Shown: positions 31,721-40,201 of the stretch, one piece after another
Numbering within the stretch: the stretch's first letter is position 1
Layout: every line of letters starts with the position of its first letter
Origin: Pseudobutyrivibrio xylanivorans DSM 14809
Lineage (GTDB): Bacteria > Bacillota > Clostridia > Lachnospirales > Lachnospiraceae
Direction: 5' to 3'
Length of the DNA stretch: 64,000 nucleotides
NCBI RefSeq assembly: GCF_900141825.1
Contig: NZ_FQYQ01000002.1
Coordinates: 186,001 to 250,000, forward strand
Made by a program: the position numbers and the translations under genes
Notes under the pieces: generated by a model
Told to the model about the DNA's origin: nothing
The model's input: only the letters and a program-made list of their open reading frames with translations
Database searches by the model: none

Positions 31721-32743
31721 ATGAAAAGTGAAATCGCACATTCATCAACTGAATATCAGAAGTTGTTTCATAAGCTCGCAAGGATTAAATATGTGAACGA
31801 GGAAGATGGCTTTACAATCTATAAAAACGATTCATTGGGAACGATAGTAAGCTATGGAAATCCTGATACAATCCAATGCGGGATTGGTGACTATTTAATA
31901 GAGGATGATTTTTCTATTGAATATCAGTATGACACTCAGTTTTTGCATTTTGGAATTATTTATGCAGGAGTGACGTATTCTGTTAAAGATGGGGATATAA
32001 TAGCTCAGTCAATTCCATCGTCATTTATGTCCTTAGAAAAAATGGATAGAGGAATAGGTGCATGGAGGGCAAAGCAACATTTTAAAGGAATAGAATTTTC
32101 TATTAACTACGATTATTTGGTGAATAGTCTTTTACCTTCTATTGGCAGGAGCATTTCCGAGTTTAATTTTTTTAGAATTAATACCAGATATACAATCTTG
32201 ATACCAGAGATTACTGCCGTTTTGTCCAAACTGGAAGGGTATATGCAAAATAGGATTATGACAGAGCATATAGCCCAGGCAGCGGCTGTGGAGCTTGTAG
32301 AACTACTTCTTAGTCCACCATCACGAAAGCTTTTCAGCGCAGAAGGGGATAAAAGCCTGCGCACTATCAAAGCTGGGGCTAGAGACATAAAGATTAATTC
32401 AGAAGATTTGCGCAAGATAAATCAGGTTCATGAGATAATTATGTCTTCGGCATATGAATTTAAAACTATTCCCATGTTGGCGCAGGAAGTGGGTATAAGT
32501 GAGCAAAAGCTGAAGTATGGTTTTTTAGATTATTACAAACAGACTATTTGGGATTTTCAAAATAATATTAGGATGAGTAGAGCGGCATGGCTCATTTTAA
32601 ACGATTCGGATACCTTTGAAGAAATATCAAAAGCAGTCGGCTATCATAGCCAAACTGCTTTCTATAATGCATTTAAAAAATGGTGTGGTTTATCCCCAGG
32701 AGCCTTTAAGAAACTCCAGAAATCTCATCGTGAGAGCTTATAG
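31721..32743 (+). CDS. AraC-family regulator next to the siderophore importer
   Basis: A 340-aa regulator. The C-terminal double helix-turn-helix is clear (YEFKTIPMLAQEVGISEQKLKYGFLDYYKQTIWDFQNNIRM and FEEISKAVGYHSQTAFYNAFKKWCGLSPGAFKK). The N-terminal 220 residues lack a clear cupin pattern and resemble siderophore-sensing regulators of the PchR/YbtA kind in layout. It converges on the importer operon, overlapping the ATPase gene by 38 bp at the 3' ends. Control of that importer is inferred from position. Confidence 0.85.
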   Translation: MKSEIAHSSTEYQKLFHKLARIKYVNEEDGFTIYKNDSLGTIVSYGNPDTIQCGIGDYLIEDDFSIEYQYDTQFLHFGIIYAGVTYSVKDGDIIAQSIPSSFMSLEKMDRGIGAWRAKQHFKGIEFSINYDYLVNSLLPSIGRSISEFNFFRINTRYTILIPEITAVLSKLEGYMQNRIMTEHIAQAAAVELVELLLSPPSRKLFSAEGDKSLRTIKAGARDIKINSEDLRKINQVHEIIMSSAYEFKTIPMLAQEVGISEQKLKYGFLDYYKQTIWDFQNNIRMSRAAWLILNDSDTFEEISKAVGYHSQTAFYNAFKKWCGLSPGAFKKLQKSHRESL

Positions 32744-33515
32744 GGATAATCATAGGACTGTTGGAGACAGGGTCTGTCACAACAACACTTTCAAGTCCAT
32801 AGATTTCCCTGATAGTTTCAGGGGTAATAATATCAGCTGGTTCGCCTTCTTTGATAAGATGACCATTTTTCATGGCGAAAATATAATCAGCATATTTGCT
32901 GGAAAGATTTATATCATGCAAGACCATCACAATGGTGGTCTTTTTCTTTTTGTTTAAATCCTTTAAAAGATCAAGTATTTCTATTTGGTAAGCAATGTCT
33001 AGGTAAGTTGTAGGTTCGTCTAAAAACAGGATATCTGTCTGTTGGGCAAGTGCTAGGGCAATAAAGACACGTTGACGTTGCCCGCCTGATAATTCATCTA
33101 CACTTTTGTCTGCAAGCATACATATATTCATTGCTTCCATAGCTTCCTCAATTGCGATGTAATCTTCTTTTGTAAGAGGTGCCATAAATTTCCTGTAAGG
33201 GAAGCGTCCTCTGGCAACAAGCTCAGCTACAGAGATTCCGGCTGGTGCTATAGAATCCTGTGGAAGTAATCCTATGGACTTGGCAATGTCCTTGCTTCTA
33301 ATGCAATTGATAGACTTGTCGTCTAGGAGAATCGAGCCGGATTTTGGAGCCAAAAGTCTGCAGAAGGTTTTAAGCATAGTAGACTTGCCACTTCCATTTG
33401 AACCGAGAATGACACTGATTTTATTTTCTGGAATTTTCATATTCACAGAGTTTAATATGATATCGTCGCCATATCCGGCAACTAAATTTTCAGCTTTAAG
33501 AGAATGGGCTTTCAC
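32706..33515 (-). CDS. iron-siderophore ABC transporter, ATPase (FecE/FhuC-like)
   Basis: A 269-aa ABC ATPase: Walker A GSNGSGKST, Q-loop LLPQD, signature LSGGQRQRVFIALALAQ, Walker B ILFLDEPTTYLD and the switch His in VLHDINLSSKYAD. This is the FecE/FhuC branch that powers iron-siderophore or cobalamin uptake. It is the last gene of a four-gene minus-strand operon, its start abutting the permease stop. Confidence 0.92.
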   Translation of the reverse strand: MKAHSLKAENLVAGYGDDIILNSVNMKIPENKISVILGSNGSGKSTMLKTFCRLLAPKSGSILLDDKSINCIRSKDIAKSIGLLPQDSIAPAGISVAELVARGRFPYRKFMAPLTKEDYIAIEEAMEAMNICMLADKSVDELSGGQRQRVFIALALAQQTDILFLDEPTTYLDIAYQIEILDLLKDLNKKKKTTIVMVLHDINLSSKYADYIFAMKNGHLIKEGEPADIITPETIREIYGLESVVVTDPVSNSPMIIPISSHDEISGVS

Positions 33516-34531
33516 TAAATTACGCCTCCTTTATTTTGTCTGATTAGAAGATATACAAGGTATGGAGCTCCTAGAAGTCCAGTAACAATTCCAACTGGAT
33601 ATCTAGTTGGAAGAAGATTTTGTCCAATAAAGTCTCCTGCTATTACAAGAATTGCTCCAATTAATGCTGAGGACGTGTAGTTGGTTTGGTTGTTTGAACA
33701 TATACGGGTCGCAATTGGTCCAGATAAAAAAGCAATTGAAGCAATTGGACCAGAGATTGAGGTAGCAAATGCAATCAACACAACAGAGCAAAACATGAGG
33801 AGTGTTCTAACTACACTAACATTTACTCCTAGGATTGTGGCATATCGTTCGCCTAATTCCAGAGACCGGATACTTTGATTACAATAAATCATTATCGCAA
33901 AAGCAAGGATTACCACAATCACAAGGAGAGGTAGTGTATCTGTTGTGATTCCGTTGAGATTGCCTGCCATCCATCTCATGGCTGTTGGAACATCATATTC
34001 TGCAGCTCGCATTACCATCCAGTTTATAAGGGCTGTAAAGAATGCCTGGGCCCCAATACCTGTGAGAATAAGCCTGCTGTTAGAAAATCCATTTTTACAG
34101 GATAGCTTGTAGATTGTAAACGCTGCAAGTAATCCGGCAACAACGGAGATGATAGAGACAATCCCTCTGTTTAGATTCAAAAATAAAATACAGAAAACTG
34201 CAGCTACTGTTGATCCAGAGGAAACTCCGATAATATCAGGGCTTGCCAGTGGATTGCCAAGAAGGGTCTGAAATGTGTTTCCTGCAATGGCAAAGGCAAT
34301 TCCGCAAAAAATACCTGCTATAGTTCGAGGTAACCTAAGCTTCATTATGATATAGTTGTTTTCACCATTTAAAATGATGCTTACTACTTCGGCAAGAGTA
34401 TAGTTTTTCTCGCCAATTGTAACATTGAGACAAACAAGTATTGCAAGGATAACAAACATTATAAAGATTGCAATATGGTAGTGTTTCTGTCTTTTTTTTA
34501 TTCCGTGAAAAATGATTTCGTTTTTTATCAT
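33515..34531 (-). CDS. iron-siderophore ABC transporter, permease (FecCD family)
   Basis: A 338-aa permease with about nine to ten membrane helices. RLPRTIAGIFCGIAFAIAGNTFQTLLGNPLASPDIIGVSSG is the family signature near the N-terminus, and YPVGIVTGLLGAPYLVYLL the characteristic end. It overlaps the other permease gene by 4 bp and its stop touches the ATPase start. The two permeases form a heterodimer. Confidence 0.92.
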   Translation of the reverse strand: MIKNEIIFHGIKKRQKHYHIAIFIMFVILAILVCLNVTIGEKNYTLAEVVSIILNGENNYIIMKLRLPRTIAGIFCGIAFAIAGNTFQTLLGNPLASPDIIGVSSGSTVAAVFCILFLNLNRGIVSIISVVAGLLAAFTIYKLSCKNGFSNSRLILTGIGAQAFFTALINWMVMRAAEYDVPTAMRWMAGNLNGITTDTLPLLVIVVILAFAIMIYCNQSIRSLELGERYATILGVNVSVVRTLLMFCSVVLIAFATSISGPIASIAFLSGPIATRICSNNQTNYTSSALIGAILVIAGDFIGQNLLPTRYPVGIVTGLLGAPYLVYLLIRQNKGGVI

Positions 34532-35547
34532 AAGCTCTGAAGCTTCGCCTTTCTAATAATGTAAATAAATACTGGAGCTCCAATAAGTGCTGTCATTATT
34601 CCAGACTCCAATTCACCTGGAGCGCCAAGGATTCGTCCAAGCACATCTGAGATAATAAGAATAGCACCACCATATATTCCACTTAGAATAATAAGTGGTT
34701 TGTGGCTGGATCCAATAGAAGAGCGGATAAGATGAGGAATCATAAGACCGATAAAGCTAATTGGTCCTGCTAGTGCTGTGGTGCAAGCACATAATAATAC
34801 GCCACAAAGAGCTGCCAAAATTCTAGTACGACCAATGTTTAGTCCTAGAGCTATTGCAGTTTCTTCTGAAAGAAGCATTGTGTCCAGATTGTCTGCTAGA
34901 AGAAAACTCACCACGATAGCCAAAACAGTGAATGGGAGAAGCAATAAGATGTCATCAGTAGATGTGCCGCCAATACTGCCTATCTGCCAAAATCTGAAGG
35001 ATGTCATTACACTGGAATCTGGCATAACAATTATGCTTATAAGACTGGATAGAGCGGTGCTAATAGCTGCCCCAGAAATAGCAAGCTTAATTGGCGTGGC
35101 CCCACTATAACCAAGACTTGCCAGACGATAAACAAATATGGAAGTGAGGAGCGCCCCTACAAAGGCAAGTCCAATATATGATAGCTTGGATTGAATATTA
35201 AAAAATGATATTCCAAATACTATAAAAAGGGAGGCACCAGTGTTAACCCCGAGTATACTTGGATCAGCTATTGGGTTTCTAGTAATAGATTGCATCAATA
35301 CACCAGAAATGCTAAGAGACGCACCAGCTATAATTCCAAAGAGTGTGCGAGGTAGTCGTGCCTGAACTACATTCACATTGTAGTCTTCAAGATTTCTGCC
35401 AAGTAATGCATCTATAACATCAGATAAACCTACGGATTTTGCTCCGTAGGTTATTGACAAGATAACTGATATAAACAGTAATAATATTCCTATTAAAGTT
35501 ATTGTTTTAATCTTATTATTTTGCTTCAATTTTTTGTGCTGCCTCAT
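34528..35547 (-). CDS. iron-siderophore ABC transporter, permease (FecCD family)
   Basis: A 339-aa permease, paralogue of the 33515 gene. ARLPRTLFGIIAGASLSISGVLMQSITRNPIADPSILGVNTG is the family signature, with ALIGAPVFIYIIRKAK at the end. The first ATG (35547) lies inside the end of the binding-protein gene and has no good ribosome site, so the true start may be a few codons later (a TTG at about 35529). The 32-bp overlap still indicates coupling. Confidence 0.9.
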   Translation of the reverse strand: MRQHKKLKQNNKIKTITLIGILLLFISVILSITYGAKSVGLSDVIDALLGRNLEDYNVNVVQARLPRTLFGIIAGASLSISGVLMQSITRNPIADPSILGVNTGASLFIVFGISFFNIQSKLSYIGLAFVGALLTSIFVYRLASLGYSGATPIKLAISGAAISTALSSLISIIVMPDSSVMTSFRFWQIGSIGGTSTDDILLLLPFTVLAIVVSFLLADNLDTMLLSEETAIALGLNIGRTRILAALCGVLLCACTTALAGPISFIGLMIPHLIRSSIGSSHKPLIILSGIYGGAILIISDVLGRILGAPGELESGIMTALIGAPVFIYIIRKAKLQSL

Positions 35548-36556
35548 TTAATACTTTAAGATAATCATCAACTGCATATGGTATAGAGAGAATTGATGGA
35601 GTTGTTGCTACTGCCAAGGCTGTTGTTGAATCAATTAATACAACTGCACCATTTTTTACAGCAGGAATCTGGCTCATAAGTGGGTCGGCCTGAAGTGCTT
35701 CCAAAAGTCCTTTATCACCATACACAACCATAATATCTACGTCATTTAACATATCTGTTTTTTCTCGTGAAATAGTTACCGAGAAATCATCAGAAGTCTC
35801 TGCTAAAGAAAGAATGCTTTCTGGAGTAGCCAAGCCTAAATCATTAAGATAAGAAGCTCGTGGGTCATTTGGAAGATATGCATAAAATGTACTCATATCA
35901 TCTTGTGATATCCAGAAGTAACCAGCAGTTTTTCCTTCAAGGTCAGGGTATTCAGCAAGCTTTTCTGCAATCAATGCATCAGTCTGTTCTACAAGCTTTT
36001 CACCATCTTCTTTAAGTCCCATTGCAGTAGCGTTTGTAATAGTTTGTTCACGCCAGTTTGTCTTCCATGCAATTTCCAAGAAAGGAACAACAGGAGCGAT
36101 TTCAGAAAGAAGATTATATTCCTCTTCGGTGAATCCAGAGTAAGAAGCAATGATAACATCTGGTTCACAGACAGCAATGGCTTCGTAATCCCAACCAGTT
36201 TCATCATTGAAAACATTTGGAGAAGTTTCACCTAAATTTTTGAAAGCATCATCAGTCCAAGGATGAAGTTTATTTTCAGTCATAAGACCATAATTTGCTG
36301 CAGACACACCAACTGGAACTACACCAAGTGCAAGTGTTGTATCTTGATTAGCCCATCCAAGGTTTACAATTCGTTCAGGCTTACTTTCAATAACTGTTTC
36401 ACCAAAAGCGTGTTTAATAGTAAGTGGAAACTGAGTATCAGCTTCTGCTGTTGTCTCAGAAGTAGCTGTTTCTGCTTTCTGTGATGTAGAACCGCAACCA
36501 ATAAATGATGCAAAAATCGAAGTAGATAACAATAAAGCTAGTAATGGCTTTTTCAT
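35516..36556 (-). CDS. iron-siderophore ABC transporter, substrate-binding lipoprotein
   Basis: A 346-aa periplasmic-binding-type lipoprotein of the FecB/FhuD class. Signal peptide with lipobox FIGC puts the lipid on Cys21, followed by a Thr/Ser/Glu linker. PERIVNLGWANQDTTLALGVVPVGVS and EPDVIIASYSGFTEEEYNLLSEIAPVV are the usual lobe motifs. It heads the operon, with GGAGG before the ATG. Ligand is probably a ferric siderophore, given the neighbouring PchR-like regulator. Confidence 0.92.
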   Translation of the reverse strand: MKKPLLALLLSTSIFASFIGCGSTSQKAETATSETTAEADTQFPLTIKHAFGETVIESKPERIVNLGWANQDTTLALGVVPVGVSAANYGLMTENKLHPWTDDAFKNLGETSPNVFNDETGWDYEAIAVCEPDVIIASYSGFTEEEYNLLSEIAPVVPFLEIAWKTNWREQTITNATAMGLKEDGEKLVEQTDALIAEKLAEYPDLEGKTAGYFWISQDDMSTFYAYLPNDPRASYLNDLGLATPESILSLAETSDDFSVTISREKTDMLNDVDIMVVYGDKGLLEALQADPLMSQIPAVKNGAVVLIDSTTALAVATTPSILSIPYAVDDYLKVLNEAAQKIEAK

Positions 36557-36589
36557 TAAAAATAATCCTCCATATCTTATCTATCTAAA

Positions 36590-36605
36590 GTTAGAATCAA
36601 CTAAC
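36590..36605. promoter_or_regulatory. possible operator before the siderophore importer
   Basis: GTTAG-N6-CTAAC lies 35 nt before the binding-protein start. Its arms recall the centre of DtxR-type boxes but the spacing differs, so the assignment to an iron repressor is weak. Confidence 0.25.
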
Positions 36606-36743
36606 AATGTGAAAGAAATTTACCATAGGAAGTTAGTCATGTCAAACATCACGACTGATTTAAGAATTTCTGCACCCGATTCAGTAGGAAATATATCTCA
36701 AACAAAAGATTTTTGAAAAGAGTAGGGCAGTAATCAGAAAATA

Positions 36744-36857
36744 ATGAAATTGAAAGAAGTTCTTGGAAGAATAGTGACTATCGTTCAACCAAAGCCTAAT
36801 CCAGAGGTTTTCATTAAGGCTGCCGGTATTCTTCAATTAAGGAAATTATCGATTTAG
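36744..36857 (+). pseudogene. HAD-phosphatase scrap
   Basis: A 37-codon frame contains QPKPNPEVFIKAAGIL, which matches the KPNPEVFLKAAE segment of HAD phosphatases such as beta-phosphoglucomutase relatives. Nothing else of the enzyme is present. It slightly overlaps the end of the AraC-type gene on the other strand. The rest of 36606-36743 shows no coding I can support. Confidence 0.3.
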
Positions 36858-37811
36858 TATAAGTCGATAATCCTTAGGAGACATACCATATTTGGCTTCG
36901 AAGATTCTGTAAAAATATGCAGAGTTTTCGTAGCCAATTTTTTTTATGATTTTTTCTGTTGTAAGAGTAGTGTTTTCTAGTAAGTATGCAGCTTCCTGAA
37001 GGCGACGTTGCTGAAGAAGCTGCTTAAAATTCAAGCCAGTATTTTGCTTTAGTAGGCGGCTAAGGTAGGCGGTTGAATAGCCAGTTAGCTGAGCCAGTTC
37101 ATCCAGTGTGCCATTGTCAAAATGGGTATCAATGTATTCAAGGGCTTGAATTGTGATTGAGTTACTACCCCGGCTCATATCGGTCAATGTGTCTGATGAG
37201 AGGGTACAAAGATTCATTAGAAGCAAATCCATTGTGGACATAGCGATAGTGTTCATATCATTTTTGTGATATGTGAGAGTCCAAATCAGATTTTCAATTA
37301 GATTCTCTACTGGAAGGATTCCAACGGCATGGTACAGTAGATAGTCGTTATAATTTTTTCTGTCAGAAAGGGAGGCTACGATAAAGTCTCTCAATATATC
37401 ATTTCTATCATAGAATATTTGAGTGCGGGAAAAGAATTCAGGCAAGATAATAAAGTTAATAGCAATATCATCTTTGCCACATGGCTCTATATCATGTCTT
37501 GCGTGTCTGTTCAAAAGTAATATATCACCCTCATGTAGAGTTAAAGTTTCACCATCCACAAAATGAGTTGTTAAATGGCCCTTTAGCATACAAACCATTT
37601 CTATATAGTTGTGTCTGTGTGTAGGGAAATATGCAAATCTAGTGTGAGGGCGAATATCGATTAGCTTGCCTTGTGCCAAAAGCTTTCCCGAATCTATTAC
37701 AAATTCATCCTCAGAGGTATACAGCTCTTTCCTGATGCTGGTATCCCCTTCAAGAATAATTTTCTCCTCGTCTGTTATTCGGTTTAGAAGTTCATAAATA
37801 TCATTTCTCAT
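36846..37811 (-). CDS. AraC-family regulator divergent from the rhamnose genes
   Basis: A 321-aa regulator with an N-terminal cupin (FPTHRHNYIEMVCMLKGHLTTHF, LHEGDILLLNRHARHDI) that should bind a sugar, and a C-terminal AraC double helix-turn-helix (FDNGTLDELAQLTGYSTAYLSRLLKQNTGLNFKQLLQ and KKIGYENSAYFYRIFEAKYGMSPKDYR). It is divergent from the isomerase gene with a shared 109-bp region, the classic place for an activator of that operon. Inducer presumably L-rhamnose, by context. Confidence 0.88.
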   Translation of the reverse strand: MRNDIYELLNRITDEEKIILEGDTSIRKELYTSEDEFVIDSGKLLAQGKLIDIRPHTRFAYFPTHRHNYIEMVCMLKGHLTTHFVDGETLTLHEGDILLLNRHARHDIEPCGKDDIAINFIILPEFFSRTQIFYDRNDILRDFIVASLSDRKNYNDYLLYHAVGILPVENLIENLIWTLTYHKNDMNTIAMSTMDLLLMNLCTLSSDTLTDMSRGSNSITIQALEYIDTHFDNGTLDELAQLTGYSTAYLSRLLKQNTGLNFKQLLQQRRLQEAAYLLENTTLTTEKIIKKIGYENSAYFYRIFEAKYGMSPKDYRLILNR

Positions 37812-37853
37812 AATGTCAAATAAGGTTCCAAAATATATAATCTGCTGTTCTAG

Positions 37854-37882
37854 TTACATCAATAAAATCATTATATTATAGG
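37854..37882 (+). promoter_or_regulatory. promoter of the rhamnose operon
   Basis: TTACAT (37854-37859) and TATAGG (37877-37882) are 17 nt apart, 38 nt before the isomerase ATG, which has AGGAGGAG. The weak -10 fits an activator-dependent promoter. Confidence 0.45.
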
Positions 37883-37920
37883 CTTAAATAAAGAGCAAAT
37901 AAAGTTCTAGGAGGAGTGAA

Positions 37921-39342
37921 ATGTTAGTAGAAACAAAAGCAAGAGTGGGTGTGTTTTCTATCGCCCTTGGCGCATATTTACCACAGTTTCCATCGTTGGT
38001 ACCAGAATTTGAAAAGCAGTTTGAGGATTTTAAAAAGTCAATTCCGGACACTGTAGAAATAATCGATGGCGGTGTTGTTACAACAAAGGAGCAGTCTCAG
38101 GCTGCAGGGGATAAGTTTAGAGCAGCAGATGTAGATTTAGTATTTATGCAGCTTCTAACCTATGCCACAAGTTACAACATGCTTCCAGCAGTAAAGGATT
38201 TGGATGTTCCTGTAGTCCTTGTAAATGTACAGAAGCTTAAGGCACTTGATTTCGATACAGCTGGTACAGCAGAGTGGCTTGGAGAAGCCTATGCCTGCGG
38301 TGCAGTTGGAGAAATGGTGGCCGATCTTAATCGCTATGGAAAGCGTAGCGCTGTAATCACAGGTGTTGTAGAAGGTGGAGATGAAAATGTCGCAAGAGAA
38401 ATAAATGAGTGGTGTCTTGCAGCAAATTGTCGACGTCGTTTTAGAGATACAAATATTGCCCAGATTGGCAGACCATATCCAGGCATGATGGATTTATATA
38501 TCGATGAGTCAAATCTTTACAGAAGAATGGGGCTTTACACAAAGCAGTTTGACTGGGAAAAGATTTGGGCTATTGCAGATGACATTACAGATGAGGCCAA
38601 TATTAAAGCAAAGGCTGAGGACATCTTAGATACATTCGACATTGTTGGTGGTGGCGATGTAGATAAAGTATGGGAAATGGCAAAGTATGTTGTTGCCTTT
38701 GAACAGTGGGTTAAGGACGAGCAGCTTGGTCTCGTAGCATCTCACTATGACGGATTTGCAAAGGGAATCGCTGGCAAGGTGGACAGCCTTCTTATCCCAG
38801 CCTTCTCTATGCTTATAAAGCAGGGAACAGCTTGTGCTGTTGAAGGTGATATGAAGGTTGCTATGGCAATGAGTATTTTGAAGACAATCTCAGGTACAGG
38901 TCAGTTGGCTGAAATGTACACCATCGATTTCAACGATGACGTAACTCTTATTGGACATTCAGGATCTGGTGATGCAGCCATCTCTCAGGCTAAAAAGCCT
39001 ACTATGAAGATGATGGATGTGTTCCATGGCAAGGCTGGCGGCGGATATCTTACACAGTTTTATCCACCTACAGGTCCTATCACTTATCTTGGCATCACAC
39101 AGGATGGCGAGGGCCATTTCAAATTTGTTGTTGCTGAGGGTGTTAACGAGGAAGGAAAGATTCTTCAGAACGGTGACACAATGATGCGCACAAGATTCAG
39201 TTGTAGTGCTGCAGAGTTTGTAACCAGATGGAGCGAGACAGGCCCTACACATCATTTTGGTGCAGCAGTTGGTCACCATATTGAAACAATCAAAAAAGTT
39301 GCAAAGGTATTTAACGTACCAGTTGAAGTAGTAGTTAGATAA
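37921..39342 (+). CDS. L-arabinose/L-fucose isomerase-family protein, probable rhamnose-pathway isomerase
   Basis: A 473-aa aldose-ketose isomerase of the AraA/FucI fold. The N-terminal Rossmann-like part (RVGVFSIALGAYLPQFPSL, DVDLVFMQLLTYATSYNMLP), EGDMKVAMAMSILKTISGTG and the C-terminal ETGPTHHFGAAVGHH with its paired His support this. It is not a RhaA-type enzyme, although it is followed after 13 nt by rhaD and rhaB and there is no RhaA in the window. It presumably converts L-rhamnose to L-rhamnulose, or another 6-deoxy sugar feeding RhaB. AGGAGGAG precedes the start. Confidence 0.78.
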   Translation: MLVETKARVGVFSIALGAYLPQFPSLVPEFEKQFEDFKKSIPDTVEIIDGGVVTTKEQSQAAGDKFRAADVDLVFMQLLTYATSYNMLPAVKDLDVPVVLVNVQKLKALDFDTAGTAEWLGEAYACGAVGEMVADLNRYGKRSAVITGVVEGGDENVAREINEWCLAANCRRRFRDTNIAQIGRPYPGMMDLYIDESNLYRRMGLYTKQFDWEKIWAIADDITDEANIKAKAEDILDTFDIVGGGDVDKVWEMAKYVVAFEQWVKDEQLGLVASHYDGFAKGIAGKVDSLLIPAFSMLIKQGTACAVEGDMKVAMAMSILKTISGTGQLAEMYTIDFNDDVTLIGHSGSGDAAISQAKKPTMKMMDVFHGKAGGGYLTQFYPPTGPITYLGITQDGEGHFKFVVAEGVNEEGKILQNGDTMMRTRFSCSAAEFVTRWSETGPTHHFGAAVGHHIETIKKVAKVFNVPVEVVVR

Positions 39343-39355
39343 AGGAGAAATAGAA

Positions 39356-40201
39356 ATGAAAGTATTAGAAGCAAAGTTTGTAGAAGGTTTTATGAGAATG
39401 GCAAATGACGGCTGGGAGCAGGGCTGGCATGAGCGCAATGGCGGAAACCTTTCTTATAGAATTAAGCCAGAGGAAGTAGACAGCGTAAAGGAAGAGTTTG
39501 TAGCAGGAGATTGGAGAGAAATCGGAACAGAAGTTAAGGATTTAGCAGGAGAGTATTTCCTTGTAACAGGTTCTGGAAAGTATTTCAGAAATGTAATTAT
39601 CGATCCAACTGATTCTATCGGAATCATTGAAGTGGATGAGACTGGTAGCAAATACAGAATCGTATGGGGATTCGTAAATGGTGGCAGACCAACATCAGAG
39701 CTTCCATCTCACCTTATGAACCTTGAGGTTTGCAAGAAGAGAGATGCTGAGATTCGCGTTGTATATCACTGTCATCCAACAAATGTTATTGCTCTTACAT
39801 ATGTTCTTCCGCTTGAGGATGAAATCTTCACAAGAGAAATCTGGGAGATGGCTACAGAGTGCCCAATCGTATTCTCTAAGGGAATCGGCGTAGTACCATG
39901 GATGGTTCCAGGCGGAAGAGATATTGCAGTTGCCACATCTGAAATCATGGCAACAAAGGATGTAGCAGTATGGGCTCATCACGGAATGTTTGTATGTGGT
40001 ACTGATTTTGATATTGCATTCGGTCTTATGCACACAGTAGAAAAGGCTGCAGAGGTTCTTGTAAAGGTTCTTTCTATGACAAACAAAAAGCGCCAGACAA
40101 TCCAGCCAGATGAGTTTAGAGCTTTAAATGCACCATTCGGTGTTCAGATTAATGAAGAATGCTTATACGAAAAGAAGAGCGATATTATTGGAGAAAGATA
40201 A
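39356..40201 (+). CDS. rhaD: rhamnulose-1-phosphate aldolase
   Basis: A 281-aa class II aldolase that splits L-rhamnulose 1-phosphate into dihydroxyacetone phosphate and L-lactaldehyde. Signature segments: MANDGWEQGWHERNGGNLSYR at the start, YFLVTGSGKYFRN, and the Zn-binding histidines of YHCHPTNVIALTY and WAHHGMFVCG. AAAGGAG precedes the ATG. The stop overlaps the rhaB start (TAATG). The lactaldehyde formed could be reduced by the FucO-like enzyme at 49793. Confidence 0.93.
   Translation: MKVLEAKFVEGFMRMANDGWEQGWHERNGGNLSYRIKPEEVDSVKEEFVAGDWREIGTEVKDLAGEYFLVTGSGKYFRNVIIDPTDSIGIIEVDETGSKYRIVWGFVNGGRPTSELPSHLMNLEVCKKRDAEIRVVYHCHPTNVIALTYVLPLEDEIFTREIWEMATECPIVFSKGIGVVPWMVPGGRDIAVATSEIMATKDVAVWAHHGMFVCGTDFDIAFGLMHTVEKAAEVLVKVLSMTNKKRQTIQPDEFRALNAPFGVQINEECLYEKKSDIIGER

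Noticed and set aside
36590-36605. DtxR/IdeR iron box before the siderophore operon
   Set aside because: The arms fit but the centre is several bases too wide; kept only as a low-confidence inverted repeat.
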